Below are positions 16,494 to 25,020 of a DNA stretch of 64,000 nt, piece after piece. A program made the position numbers and the translations under genes. This stretch comes from Streptomyces sp. NRRL S-350 (lineage in GTDB: Bacteria > Actinomycetota > Actinomycetes > Streptomycetales > Streptomycetaceae), in contig NZ_JOHO01000004.1 in the NCBI RefSeq assembly GCF_000719705.1, forward strand, positions 248,001 through 312,000, read 5' to 3'. A model generated the notes under the pieces. It was not told where the DNA came from and made no database searches. It worked only from the letters and a program-made list of their open reading frames with translations. Every line of letters begins with the position of its first letter. The stretch's first letter is position 1.

Positions 16494-17335
16494 ACGCCAT
16501 GGACGACACCGTGGACGAGCCCGTTGACCAGCCTGGGGACGGGCCTGGGGACGAGCCGACGGACGGGCTCGTGGAGGGGCCGATGGACAAGGACGAGGTG
16601 GTGCGGGCGTGGCGGGCCGCCGAGCGGGAGCCGGGAGCGGTCCTGCTGGACGGCTTCCACGCGCTGAAGCACGCGCTGCGCTTCGGCGGTGACGTCCGGC
16701 GGATGCTGACCGCCGACCGCACCGCCCTGCGGGCGCTGGCCGCCGAGCTGGCCGGGGACGTCGCCCCGGCGGTGGACGCGCTCGCCGTGGAACTGCCGCA
16801 GGCGGTGCTGCGGACCCTGGCGCCTCGGCTGCACCCGACCGGGGTGATCGCGCTCGCCGTCCGGCCCTCCCCCGAAGCCAACCTGGCGGCGCTGGCCGGG
16901 CGGCCGCGCCGGGCTCCGGTGGTGCTGCTGGAGAACCCGCGCAACCTGGGCAACGTCGGGGCGGTGATCCGGCTGGCGGCCGGGTTCGGCGCCACCGGGG
17001 TCGTCACCACCGGTGACCTGGACCCGTGGCACCCCACCGTGCTGCGCGGCAGCGCGGGCCTGCACTTCGCCACCGCCGTGGAACGGCTGGCCCTGCCGCA
17101 GCTGCCCGCCGGACCGCTGTACGTGCTCGACCCGGAGGGCGCCGACATCCGCGACCTGCCGTTCCCGGACGACGCGCTGCTCGCCTTCGGCACCGAGCGG
17201 CACGGCGTCTCGGCGGAGCTCAAGGCGCGCGCCGACCGGCTGGTCGCGGTGCCGATGCAGCCGGGGGTGTCCAGCTTCAACCTGGCGACCAGCGTGGCGA
17301 TGGGCCTGTTCCACTGGATGTCCGGCAAGCGCTGA
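16490..17335 (+). CDS. TrmH/SpoU-family RNA 2'-O-methyltransferase
   Basis: 281 residues from GTG 16490, chosen because GGGGAGGG lies 7 bases upstream and the GTG overlaps the preceding stop (GTGA). An ATG at 16499 is the alternative. The first 30 residues are acidic repeats (DEPVDQPGDGPGDEPTDG) not usual for the family. The SPOUT fold follows with motif 1 NPRNLGNVGAVIRLAAGFGA, motif 2 AFGTERHGVS and motif 3 VPMQPGVSSFNLATSVAMGLF, binding S-adenosylmethionine in a knot. It methylates a ribose in tRNA or rRNA; the target is unknown. Confidence 0.9.
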   Translation: MNAMDDTVDEPVDQPGDGPGDEPTDGLVEGPMDKDEVVRAWRAAEREPGAVLLDGFHALKHALRFGGDVRRMLTADRTALRALAAELAGDVAPAVDALAVELPQAVLRTLAPRLHPTGVIALAVRPSPEANLAALAGRPRRAPVVLLENPRNLGNVGAVIRLAAGFGATGVVTTGDLDPWHPTVLRGSAGLHFATAVERLALPQLPAGPLYVLDPEGADIRDLPFPDDALLAFGTERHGVSAELKARADRLVAVPMQPGVSSFNLATSVAMGLFHWMSGKR

Positions 17336-17358
17336 GGGGGCCGCCCGGGGGCCGGGCG

Positions 17359-18708
17359 TCAGGAGAAGAGCCGGCGCCAGGTGTCCGGGCCGGGGTAGCC
17401 GTCCGCCTCGCCGCCGCGCCAGCCCTGGGCCTGCTGGAAGGCCTGGACGGCCCGGCGGTCGCTCTCCGTCCAGCGCGGGCCGGGTCCGACGCCGTACGAG
17501 CCGCCGAAGCCCTTGCGGACCAGTTGCTCGCCGAGCTGCCGGACGTGGTCGTCGTCGCGGCCCGGGCCGAAGTACTGCACCCCGGGGAAGGCGGGCGCCC
17601 CGGTGACGGGCGGCGGCGGGGGCAGCGGGGTGCCGGCGCCGATGTCGCGGCCCTTGCCGTTGACCAGGTAGTCCCAGGTGTCCTTGCCGGGGATGCCGTC
17701 GGCCTCGCTGCCGCGCCAGCCCTGGGCGAGCTGGAAGGCCTGGGTGGCCTTGCGGTCGGCCTCGCCCCAGCGCGGGCCGGGGCCCTCGGAGTAGAAGCGG
17801 GCGCCGCCGCGCTGCACCAGCATCCGGCCGAGCCTGGTGACGTACGCGTTGTCGGCGCCGGGGCCGAACTTGTCGGCGCCGGGGAAGGCCGACGAGGAGG
17901 CGCCGTCGCTGCTGCCGCCGTTGCCGCCGCCGGACAGGCCGGTGTAGCGGTACGGGACGTAGGAGCCGGAGTTGCTCCAGTACGCGTACGGGGTGGTGCG
18001 CTTCCTGGCCCCGGGGGAGGTCTGCTCGTAGGCGACGTAGCGGGTGCGGGAGGAGTCCGTCCAGCCGCCGAAGATCGTCACGTGCGAACCGGCCTGCGGA
18101 TCGGCCGGGTTGTTGCGGATCAGCACGTCGCCGGGCTGGAGGTCGTTCTTGCCGATCGGCTCGGCGACGTCCGGCAGGGTCCAGGTGGTCTGGCTGCTGC
18201 CCAGGCCCCAGGCCATCGAGACGAAGCCGGAGCAGTCCTGGCGGTAGCCGTCCGACCAGTAGCGGCTCATGCTGTACGGCACGCGCTGGTCGATCCAGCT
18301 CTGCGCGCGCTTGATGATCTGCGCCCGGGTGACGGGCCGGGCGGTGGCGCGCGGTGACGCGGCGGAGGAGCGGGCACCGGGATCCTCGCCGTAGAGGCCG
18401 CCGACCTCGCCCTGGGGGTTCTGCGGCGGCTGGGCGGTGCTGCTTCCGCCCGGGGCGGGGCCGGGCGCGGGGGCGGCGACGGCCGCGCCGGCGGCGGCCG
18501 TCCCGCCGCCCACCGCGGTGCCCAGGGCGGCCACCAGCACGGCGGCCCGGCGGCGGACGCTGCGGGCCGCGGCGTGGCCGCCCTCGTGGACCGGCGCGGC
18601 GTGCAGTCGGGCGCGGCGGCGGGCGCTGCAGCCCCCGCATATGCAGTCGTCCGCCGGTTCGACGTCGTCGAACTCCATCAGCGGCGACAGGGCGTCGGTC
18701 AGGGTCAT
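17359..18708 (-). CDS. Secreted NlpC/P60-like hydrolase with two peptidoglycan-binding repeats
   Basis: 449 residues. A short Cys-containing N-terminal stretch (DDCICGGCSARRR) precedes a hydrophobic segment (about 52-80) that could be a signal or anchor, giving an unusually long cytoplasmic lead. An NlpC/P60-type region (about 125-265) has the catalytic Cys in RQDCSGFVSMAW and His in GSHVTIFGGW. Two copies of an 80-residue peptidoglycan-binding module follow, each with GPGPRW, AFQ-AQGWRG-EADG and a final W; the second ends the protein. The likely role is cleavage of cell-wall peptides during growth or sporulation. It converges with the RNA methyltransferase gene (23 bases apart). Confidence 0.85.
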   Translation of the reverse strand: MTLTDALSPLMEFDDVEPADDCICGGCSARRRARLHAAPVHEGGHAAARSVRRRAAVLVAALGTAVGGGTAAAGAAVAAPAPGPAPGGSSTAQPPQNPQGEVGGLYGEDPGARSSAASPRATARPVTRAQIIKRAQSWIDQRVPYSMSRYWSDGYRQDCSGFVSMAWGLGSSQTTWTLPDVAEPIGKNDLQPGDVLIRNNPADPQAGSHVTIFGGWTDSSRTRYVAYEQTSPGARKRTTPYAYWSNSGSYVPYRYTGLSGGGNGGSSDGASSSAFPGADKFGPGADNAYVTRLGRMLVQRGGARFYSEGPGPRWGEADRKATQAFQLAQGWRGSEADGIPGKDTWDYLVNGKGRDIGAGTPLPPPPPVTGAPAFPGVQYFGPGRDDDHVRQLGEQLVRKGFGGSYGVGPGPRWTESDRRAVQAFQQAQGWRGGEADGYPGPDTWRRLFS

Positions 18709-18927
18709 GCTCGGCCTCTTTCCCGCGGTCCCTCCTGGTCACGGCCTGACGGCGTGACAGGACCGGCTTTCCCGGGCCGGCTCCGCGTGTCATCGGGACC
18801 AAAGTCCCAAAGCGGGCGGGGTGCGGCGCGGCGGATTGGGCCGGGCGGGTGGCGACCGTTCGGTTCGCGGGCGTGGCGCGGGCGGGCGGGGGCCGTCGGT
18901 GCGGGCCCGCCCCGGCCTGACCCGCGG

Positions 18928-19857
18928 TCAGCGCGGGATGGCGGGCGAGTACTCGGGCCCGGTCCAGGTCAGGGGGGTGGCGTCGGCGAGTTCGACCACG
19001 CCGGTGACGGTCAGTTCGACCATCCGCTCGGCGCCCGGGACGGCCTGCCGGGCCTGCTCGGACCAGTCGGTGCGGGCCTCGCCGGTGACCAGCAGCGCCC
19101 CGCCGGTCTCCCAGTCGGGCAGCAGCAGGCCGGCCCGCGGGTCCAGTTCCAGGTTGCCGAGGGTCATGAACATGCTGTTGCCGGGGTACTCCGGCCAGCG
19201 CAGCCGGTCCGGCGCCACCGCCGCCAGGACGCCGGGGAAGCCGCCGCGGTGGGAGGCGTCCACGCTGCCGTCCGGCCCGACGGTGGCGATGAAGAAGGTG
19301 TCGGCGGTGGCCGCGGCCAGGGCCTGCGCGGTGGTCAGCCGCGAGCCGGTGGCGACCGCGCGGGCCGGGCCGGCGGCCGGGCGGTCCAGCGGGGTGCGGC
19401 GCTGGATGTACTTCGGGCAGTTGGAGACCACCTCGTCGGCGCTGATCAGCAGGCCGCCCGGACCGTCCGGGCCGCCCCGGCCGTCCGGCACGGAGCTGCC
19501 GTTGAGCCGCATCCGGCGCCGGCCGGCCGGGTCCAGGGCGATGGTGCCGACCCTGGCCGGGCGGGCCAGCGCCGCGGCCAGGGGGTCGGCCTCGGCCGGG
19601 CGGGCGGCGACCGCCATGGTCCGCTCGTCCGCGGCCCGCAGGAAGCCGGCCGGTCCGGCCAGCTGGGTGGCCCAGAGCCGGCCGTCCGGGTCGGCGGCGC
19701 CGACCACCAGCATCCGGCGCTCGGTCAGGAAGCGGGCGGCGACGGCGGGGATGGTGTCGCGGATCGACCGGCCGGCGTGGTCGGCCCGGTCGGTCCGGCC
19801 GGCCCGGGCCTGGGCGGCCCGCTCGCCGGCGTGGTACGGCGTGCTGGTGGTGGTCAT
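18928..19857 (-). CDS. Pyridoxamine 5'-phosphate oxidase-family flavoprotein
   Basis: 309 residues from ATG 19857, beginning MTTTSTPYHAGERAAQARAG. The split-barrel flavin-binding family is indicated by MLVVGAADPDGRLWATQLAG, FFIATVGPDGSVDASHRGG and the C-terminal block LGNLELDPRAGLLLPDWETG. NCPKYIQRR is shared with FMN-dependent oxidoreductases in which this fold is duplicated. It probably reduces or detoxifies a small molecule using FMN or F420; no substrate can be inferred. It is second in an operon after a VOC gene (74 bases), behind an operator-like palindrome. Confidence 0.82.
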   Translation of the reverse strand: MTTTSTPYHAGERAAQARAGRTDRADHAGRSIRDTIPAVAARFLTERRMLVVGAADPDGRLWATQLAGPAGFLRAADERTMAVAARPAEADPLAAALARPARVGTIALDPAGRRRMRLNGSSVPDGRGGPDGPGGLLISADEVVSNCPKYIQRRTPLDRPAAGPARAVATGSRLTTAQALAAATADTFFIATVGPDGSVDASHRGGFPGVLAAVAPDRLRWPEYPGNSMFMTLGNLELDPRAGLLLPDWETGGALLVTGEARTDWSEQARQAVPGAERMVELTVTGVVELADATPLTWTGPEYSPAIPR

Positions 19858-19931
19858 GGTCGGCTCTCCCTCCGGGGCTGGTCGGCCCGGTCGGCATCGG
19901 TGGCAGCCGCCGGCCGGGTGGCGGCGAGGGC

Positions 19932-20402
19932 CTAGAAGAAGCCGCAGGTCGGGGCGCCGCTGGTGGGGGCGGCGGCCGCGGTCTCGTCCACGCCGCTGCG
20001 GGTGTAGATCTCCAGCCGGATGCCGTCCGGGTCGGTGAAGAAGATGCCGCCGGAGGCCGAGCCCTCGCTGTGCGGGACGACGCCGTCGTGGGCGAACCCG
20101 GCGCCCAGCTCGCGCAGCAGCCGTTCGGCGGCGCGGACCTCGTCGAGGCTCGCGACCTCGAAGGAGAGGTGGTGCAGGCCGGGGCTGGCGGTGGGGAAGG
20201 TGCCGGTGCTCTGCTGCCAGAGGGTCACCACCAGGCGGCCGTCGCGGCCGAGGAGGGCGTAGCGGCGCTCGGGGTCGGTGCCCTCGTGGGTGACCTGGAG
20301 GCCGAGGACGGCGCGGTAGAAGTCGACCGAGCGGGCCAGGTCGGTGACGTTCAGGCCCACGTGGCCGGTCTGCAGGGTGGGGAGCAGGGTGGTGTCGGAC
20401 AT
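19932..20402 (-). CDS. VOC-family (glyoxalase/dioxygenase fold) protein
   Basis: 156 residues. Paired beta-alpha-beta-beta-beta modules are seen: TGHVGLNVTDLARSVDFYRAVLGLQV, LHHLSFEVASLDE and GGIFFTDPDGIRLEIYTR. Likely metal ligands are His14, His75 and Glu near residue 131. The C-terminal tail ends in APTCGFF. VOC enzymes include glyoxalases, dioxygenases and resistance proteins. It is first in a two-gene operon with the PPOX flavoprotein, starting about 43 bases after a strong promoter. The pairing suggests conversion or sequestration of a reactive compound, with the operator-binding regulator encoded elsewhere. Confidence 0.88.
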   Translation of the reverse strand: MSDTTLLPTLQTGHVGLNVTDLARSVDFYRAVLGLQVTHEGTDPERRYALLGRDGRLVVTLWQQSTGTFPTASPGLHHLSFEVASLDEVRAAERLLRELGAGFAHDGVVPHSEGSASGGIFFTDPDGIRLEIYTRSGVDETAAAAPTSGAPTCGFF

Positions 20403-20444
20403 GTCTGGTCACTCCCGGGACTGGGGCGTCCGGCCAGGCTGCTG

Positions 20445-20490
20445 CCTAACCGATACTCACGAGAGTAGGAGTTAGGTGATGCGGCGTCAA
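20445..20490 (-). promoter_or_regulatory. Promoter with 32-bp palindromic operator for the VOC-PPOX operon
   Basis: On the minus strand a consensus-like -35 TTGACG (20485-20490), a 17-bp spacer and a -10 TACTCT (20462-20467) precede the VOC gene. Overlapping the -10 is an interrupted palindrome centred at 20460/20461. CCTAAC (20445-20450) mirrors GTTAGG (20471-20476), and TACTC (20454-20458) mirrors GAGTA (20463-20467). A repressor bound here would block polymerase. Confidence 0.85.
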
Positions 20491-20555
20491 CCAGTACGAG
20501 GCGTAGAACCGGTTAGGTTGGTCGCGGGGAGCCGGCACCGGCCGGGAAAGCGACG

Positions 20556-20584
20556 GCCCCGCCGGACGGGAGGTCCGACGGGGC
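20556..20584 (-). terminator. Terminator after the HTH gene
   Basis: A 12-bp stem with one mismatch (20556-20567 against 20573-20584), 5-nt loop, located just past the stop codon of the leftward HTH gene. Confidence 0.7.
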
Positions 20585-20616
20585 TCGGTGAGGACGCGGG
20601 CAGGCGGGCGGCGGGG

Positions 20617-21633
20617 CTACGCCCACTCCCAGCGGATGCCGATGTGGCCCGGCTGCTGGTCCGGCGCCAGGACGTGGGCGCTGGCCGAGGCGCCGATCCA
20701 CAGCTGCTCGCGGCGGTGGTCGACGTCGGCGCCCGGCTCGCGGTCGTAGCGCTCGCAGTGCGCCGGGACGGCCGCCGGGTCGAAGTGCACCTGCAGCACG
20801 TACTCGCGCACCGGGGTGGCGAAGCGGCGGCTGTACTCCATCGTGGGGCCGCCGGGCGGGATCTCCACCTCGTACTCGAAGACCGTGCTGTCGCCGAGCG
20901 CCAGCGGGCGGTCCAGCATCAGCTCGCCGACGGTCAGGCCGACCTCCGGGCGACGGCGCACCCGGCCCAGCCGGCCGTGCCGCACCGCGGTGATCTCCGG
21001 GCAGCCGGTGGCCTCCTCGTCGGCCTTGTGCACGACCAGGCAGCGGCTGACGCCGCCGACGGTGGCGCGCACCACCTGGCGCATCCGCAGCAGGTTGGCG
21101 CGCCGCTGGGCGTCCACGTAGTAGGAGTCGTGGATGCTCAGGCGCTCCAGCTCGCCGGCCGGTGGGGCGTCCAGCTCGGCGAAGATCGAGGCGATCTCCT
21201 GCTCGCCCGGCCAGACGTCCTCCAGCCCGAGGTGGCAGGTGTTGGCGGCGGCGGCCCAGCGGCCGCGCGGGCGCGGCGGTCCGAGCAGCGAGGAGAGCGC
21301 GCTGTGCGGCAGGCCGAGCAGCTCTTCCAGCAGGTGGACGGCGCGCAGCGAGCTGGCGCGCTCGGGCTGGCTGCGGCCGCGGCGCCAGTAGCTCAGCGTC
21401 GTGACGCTGACCCTGACGCCCCGTTGGGCGAGGGCGGCGCGGATCCGGTCCAGGCTGAGGCCGCTGGCCTCGATGGCCAGGTGCAGGGTGTCCGCGAAGC
21501 CGCCGACCGGGGCGAGCCGGGCGGCGGGCGAGGCCGGGGTCGGGGCCGAACCGGGCGCGGGCGGCCCGGGACGCTCCGGGTGCGTTCCGACCAGCCGCAG
21601 CCGCGCGGCGTCCTGAGGCTGCTGTGCGACCAT
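20617..21633 (-). CDS. XRE-type helix-turn-helix protein with C-terminal domain of unknown function
   Basis: 338 residues from ATG 21633. After a Pro/Ala-rich start, residues about 50-115 are an XRE-like HTH (SLDRIRAALAQRGVRVSVTT with LSYWRRGRSQPER). The remainder (about 120-338) has no domain I recognise; it includes DSYYVDAQRRANLLRMRQVVRATVGG and FEYEVEIPPGGPTMEYSRRF, suggesting a beta-rich fold. Similar lone proteins are common in Streptomyces. It probably regulates transcription, with unknown ligand and targets. Confidence 0.75.
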   Translation of the reverse strand: MVAQQPQDAARLRLVGTHPERPGPPAPGSAPTPASPAARLAPVGGFADTLHLAIEASGLSLDRIRAALAQRGVRVSVTTLSYWRRGRSQPERASSLRAVHLLEELLGLPHSALSSLLGPPRPRGRWAAAANTCHLGLEDVWPGEQEIASIFAELDAPPAGELERLSIHDSYYVDAQRRANLLRMRQVVRATVGGVSRCLVVHKADEEATGCPEITAVRHGRLGRVRRRPEVGLTVGELMLDRPLALGDSTVFEYEVEIPPGGPTMEYSRRFATPVREYVLQVHFDPAAVPAHCERYDREPGADVDHRREQLWIGASASAHVLAPDQQPGHIGIRWEWA

Positions 21634-21868
21634 GCGATGACCCTCCCCACCAGGTGAGTTCGGTGGGACCGGACCGACGCCGGGGCGCGCCGCGAGCGGC
21701 TTCACCGAGCTTTGGGGAACCCTATGCACGGTCGAGAGGCTACGTCATCAGTCGTGCGTATGACAGTGGTCACGGCGGGTCGACCGGATGGTTATCGATC
21801 TTGAAACAGTCCGGAAACACGGGGCGCCGGACCGGGCCGCGGATCCGGGCGGTCCGCCGGACGCGACA

Positions 21869-21904
21869 CCGCCGGGGCGGGCCCTGACGGCGCCGCCCCG
21901 GCGG
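21869..21904 (-). terminator. Terminator after the sedolisin gene
   Basis: Perfect 12-bp stem CCGCCGGGGCGG (21869-21880) with 21893-21904 and a 12-nt loop, about 30 bases beyond the protease stop codon. No T-run follows, as is common in high-GC actinomycetes. Confidence 0.7.
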
Positions 21905-21932
21905 GGGTATCGGTGGTGCTGCCGGTCGAGGG

Positions 21933-24107
21933 TCAGCCGACGTTCACCGCGACGTCGTCGATCACGAAGCTGGTCTGCTGGGACGAGTCCTCGGTGCCGG
22001 TGAACTTGATGGTCACGGTCTGGCCGGCGAAGGAGGTCAGGTCCAGGGTGCGCTGCACGTAGCCGGCGGCGGCGTTCGCGTTGGAGTACGTCGCCAGCGT
22101 GGTGCTGTTGGCCTGCACGGTCAGCTTGTCGTACGCGGTGGAGCCGCTCTCCGCGGTGTCGATGTGCAGCCAGAAGGTCAGCTTGGCGGAGGTGCAGCCG
22201 GCCGGGATCGAGACGGTCTGCGACATGGTGTCGGTGTGGGCCGAGCCGTAGCCGTCCATCCAGGCCTTCCAGCTGCCGCTGTGGGCGGCCTGGGAGGAGC
22301 TGTTGTCGACGACGCCGCTGGAGGCGGTCCACGGCGAGGCGGAGCCGGTCTCGAAGCCGCCGTTGTTGACCAGCTGGGCGGCGGTGCAGCCGCCGGGCGG
22401 CGGGGTGGTGCTGCCGCCGCCCAGCAGGGCGGTGGTCAGCGCGTCGGCGACCGGGGAGCCCCAGCCGGTGACCTGGTCGTAGCCGGCCTTGGCGGAGAAG
22501 TCCTGGTTGGCGCCGGTGGTCACGTCGTGGAAGGTGCTGCCGTAGCTGCTGCTGTTCGCGACGGAGTACAGCCGCGGGCTCGCCTCGCCGAGGGCCGGCT
22601 GACCGGCGGCCTTGGCCTTCTGGTTGAACTGGGCCGCGTAGCCGGACCAGAGCGGCGCGGCCGCGCTGGTGCCGCCGTAGACCTGCCAGCCGCCGGCCGT
22701 GTAGATCGCGAAGCCGCTCGCCGGGTCGGCGTTGGAGGCGACGTCCGGGACGGTGCGCATGGTGCCGCTGACGCCGGTGCCGGTCTGCCAGCTCGGCTTG
22801 CTGAACACGGTGGAGACGCCGCCGCCGGCGGTGCTCCAGGCGCTCTCCGAGGAGTAGACGTTGCCGCTGCCGACCTTGAGGTTGGTGCCGCCGACACCGG
22901 TCTGGTGCGGGCTGGAGGCCGGGAAGTCGACGGCCTTGACGGTCGAGCCGCTGGTGGAGCGGGTGCAGTCGCGCGAGCCGTCGTCACCGGAGGCGGAGAA
23001 GATCGAGATGCCCTGGGCGGCGGCCTGCTTGAAGGCGTTGTCGACGGCCGTCATCGAGGCGGCGGTGGTGTCGGGCTCGCAGGAGCCCCAGGAGATCGAG
23101 ATGACCGAGGCCCGGTTGTCGGCCACGATCTTGTTGGCCATGTCGATCTCGCCCTGGTCGCTGTTCGGGGCCTCGTAGACCAGCTGGGTGGCCTTGGGCG
23201 CCGCGCCGCGGACGATCTCGCTGTCCAGCTCGACCTCGCCCTGGCCCTGGCCGGGGGCGGAGTCGTAGCCGGCGCCGTCCACCGAGACGGTGGAGACGGC
23301 CGGGCCGGTCAGGCCGTACTGCGAGTCGTAGGTGGTCAGGTTCGACGACTTGTAGCCGTCGAACTCCCACAGCGCGACGGTGACGCCGGTGCCGTCCGCG
23401 CCGGTCTTGGTGAGGTTGTACGCGCCGGTGTACTGCGCGGGGGACATGCCGCTCGGGCTCGCGGTGGCGGCGTTCGGGGCGATCGCGCCGGGTGCGGCCG
23501 CGTTGGGCTGGGCCAGGCGGTTCTTGCGCACCGCGTGGTTGTCCAGGCCGCTGACGCCCTGGACCACGGCGGCCAGGTCGGAGGGGATCGAGGCGGCGGC
23601 GTCGTTGGCGAAGAAGGCGCGCTGCAGCTGCGGGTCGACGTAGGAGCTCTCGTGGGTGCCGAAGGCCTGCGAGATCTGCGCGGCGGTGCCGCGGGCGTTG
23701 ACGACCTGGCGGTTGGCGCTGACGTCGGAGACGGTCAGGCCCTGCTGGGCCAGGTAGGTCTTGACCTGCTCGACGTCGGCCTGGGTCGGGCCGAACCGGG
23801 CGGTGAACTGCTCCGGCGTCAGGTAGCGGCCGAACTCGGGGGTGCCGGGGGTGGTGACCGCGGCGAGGAAGCGGTCCAGCGCGTCGGCGTTGCGCAGCTT
23901 CAGGCTGACGGACACCGAGATCTGCTGCTCGGAGGGGACGTCACCCTTCTTCTCCGAGTGGGCCACCGCGGGGTTGACGGTGTTCGGCAGGGAGACGCGC
24001 GGGGCGGCGTTCGGGGTGGCGGCCTGTGCGGTGGAGACACCGAGCGAGACGGCGGTCAGCGGCAGCACGGCTATCGCCGCAGCGAGAGCGAGGGAACGGG
24101 GGCGCAC
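21933..24107 (-). CDS. Secreted sedolisin (S53) protease with C-terminal adhesion-type domain
   Basis: 724 residues from GTG 24107, which follows GCAGGAGGATCCC. A signal peptide (1-29, cut near AQA-A) is followed by a pro-kumamolisin activation domain (about 45-190). The S53 catalytic domain has Glu and Asp in EVELDSE near residue 294, an oxyanion region SISWGSCE, and the nucleophile Ser in YGGTSAAAP near 478. The Ca-site region is [10 protein letters not shown]. The last 130 residues ([19 protein letters not shown]...) are a beta-sandwich module. It is an acid-active extracellular endopeptidase and probably transcribed alone. The upstream 24108-24363 region is relatively AT-rich. Confidence 0.93.
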   Translation of the reverse strand: MRPRSLALAAAIAVLPLTAVSLGVSTAQAATPNAAPRVSLPNTVNPAVAHSEKKGDVPSEQQISVSVSLKLRNADALDRFLAAVTTPGTPEFGRYLTPEQFTARFGPTQADVEQVKTYLAQQGLTVSDVSANRQVVNARGTAAQISQAFGTHESSYVDPQLQRAFFANDAAASIPSDLAAVVQGVSGLDNHAVRKNRLAQPNAAAPGAIAPNAATASPSGMSPAQYTGAYNLTKTGADGTGVTVALWEFDGYKSSNLTTYDSQYGLTGPAVSTVSVDGAGYDSAPGQGQGEVELDSEIVRGAAPKATQLVYEAPNSDQGEIDMANKIVADNRASVISISWGSCEPDTTAASMTAVDNAFKQAAAQGISIFSASGDDGSRDCTRSTSGSTVKAVDFPASSPHQTGVGGTNLKVGSGNVYSSESAWSTAGGGVSTVFSKPSWQTGTGVSGTMRTVPDVASNADPASGFAIYTAGGWQVYGGTSAAAPLWSGYAAQFNQKAKAAGQPALGEASPRLYSVANSSSYGSTFHDVTTGANQDFSAKAGYDQVTGWGSPVADALTTALLGGGSTTPPPGGCTAAQLVNNGGFETGSASPWTASSGVVDNSSSQAAHSGSWKAWMDGYGSAHTDTMSQTVSIPAGCTSAKLTFWLHIDTAESGSTAYDKLTVQANSTTLATYSNANAAAGYVQRTLDLTSFAGQTVTIKFTGTEDSSQQTSFVIDDVAVNVG

Positions 24108-24363
24108 GGGATCCTCCTGCGGCCGGCTGTGGGGGCCGGCTAGGGGCCAGGCGTTCCGGGGTCGAGAACGCTGGCTAGAACATGACAGAACCTCTGTGCG
24201 AAGTGGCTCATGGCCAGGCAATTCGTTGCTAAAAAACAGTCAAGTGTGGAGGCCGGAAAACTTCCTGGTTCCATACAGTGAATGATCGGAATTCCGGAAC
24301 GGGTCCATACCAATTCGCCCTGCCGGACGCGGACGTAGAATCGGGTGGAGCCGAGGGAGAACG

Positions 24364-24930
24364 ATGACTGACGTGATGGCAGACCCGCGGGATCCACGAC
24401 CGCTGACCGGCGAACCGCTCGCGCTCGACCTGCTCAACACGCGCTGGGCCGGGGCGCCCGTCAACGACCTGCTCACCGGAGTCGACGGGTACGGCATCTG
24501 GCTCTCCTCCGCCGGGCTGAGCGGGCGCTGCGCGGCCGACGAGGCGGGGCTGGCGGCGATCCGGCAGGCCCGCGAGGCCATCCACCTGGCGGCCCAGGAC
24601 GCGCGCCGGGACGGCGAGTTGGGGGCGGCGGCGCGGGACGGGCTGGACGCGGTGCTGGCGCACGGGCGGATCCGGCGGACGGCCGGGCCGGGCGGCCCCG
24701 AGGACGTGGCCGAGACCGACGCACCGCAGTGGCTGGCGCCCTGGCTGGCCGCGGACGACTTCCTCGCCCTGCTCGGACAGGGCGCCCAGCGGGTCAAGCA
24801 GTGCGCGCACGAGGCGTGCATCCTGCATTTCTTCGACGCCTCGCAGAACGGGCGTCGGCGGTGGTGCCGGATGGCGGTCTGCGGCAATCGCGCGAAGGCG
24901 GCGCGGCACTACGTGAAGGCGCGGGGTTAA
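24364..24930 (+). CDS. CGNR zinc-finger (ABATE domain) transcription-factor-like protein
   Basis: 188 residues, ribosome binding site GAGGGAGAACG before ATG 24364. The N-terminal ABATE region begins LTGEPLALDLLNTRWAG. The C-terminal zinc finger has CAHEACILHFFD and RRRWCRMAVCGNRAKAARHY: Cys-x4-Cys, Cys-x4-Cys with the CGNR motif. The family is thought to be stress-linked transcription regulators. It is divergent from the sedolisin gene, separated by about 256 bases that hold both promoters. Confidence 0.92.
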   Translation: MTDVMADPRDPRPLTGEPLALDLLNTRWAGAPVNDLLTGVDGYGIWLSSAGLSGRCAADEAGLAAIRQAREAIHLAAQDARRDGELGAAARDGLDAVLAHGRIRRTAGPGGPEDVAETDAPQWLAPWLAADDFLALLGQGAQRVKQCAHEACILHFFDASQNGRRRWCRMAVCGNRAKAARHYVKARG

Positions 24931-25020
24931 CCGACGACCGAACGATGGTTCGGGGCGGCGGGGTTCGGGCCGGGGGCCGGGCGGGTGCGCCGGTGAGGGC
25001 ACGCCCGCCCGGACCGACGG

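Noticed and set aside
24938..24953. Palindrome CCGAAC-GATG-GTTCGG resembling the paaN operator
   Set aside because: It lies between convergent genes, where no promoter is expected, and it lacks the ACCG-N6-CGGT spacing. It is more likely part of a weak terminator.
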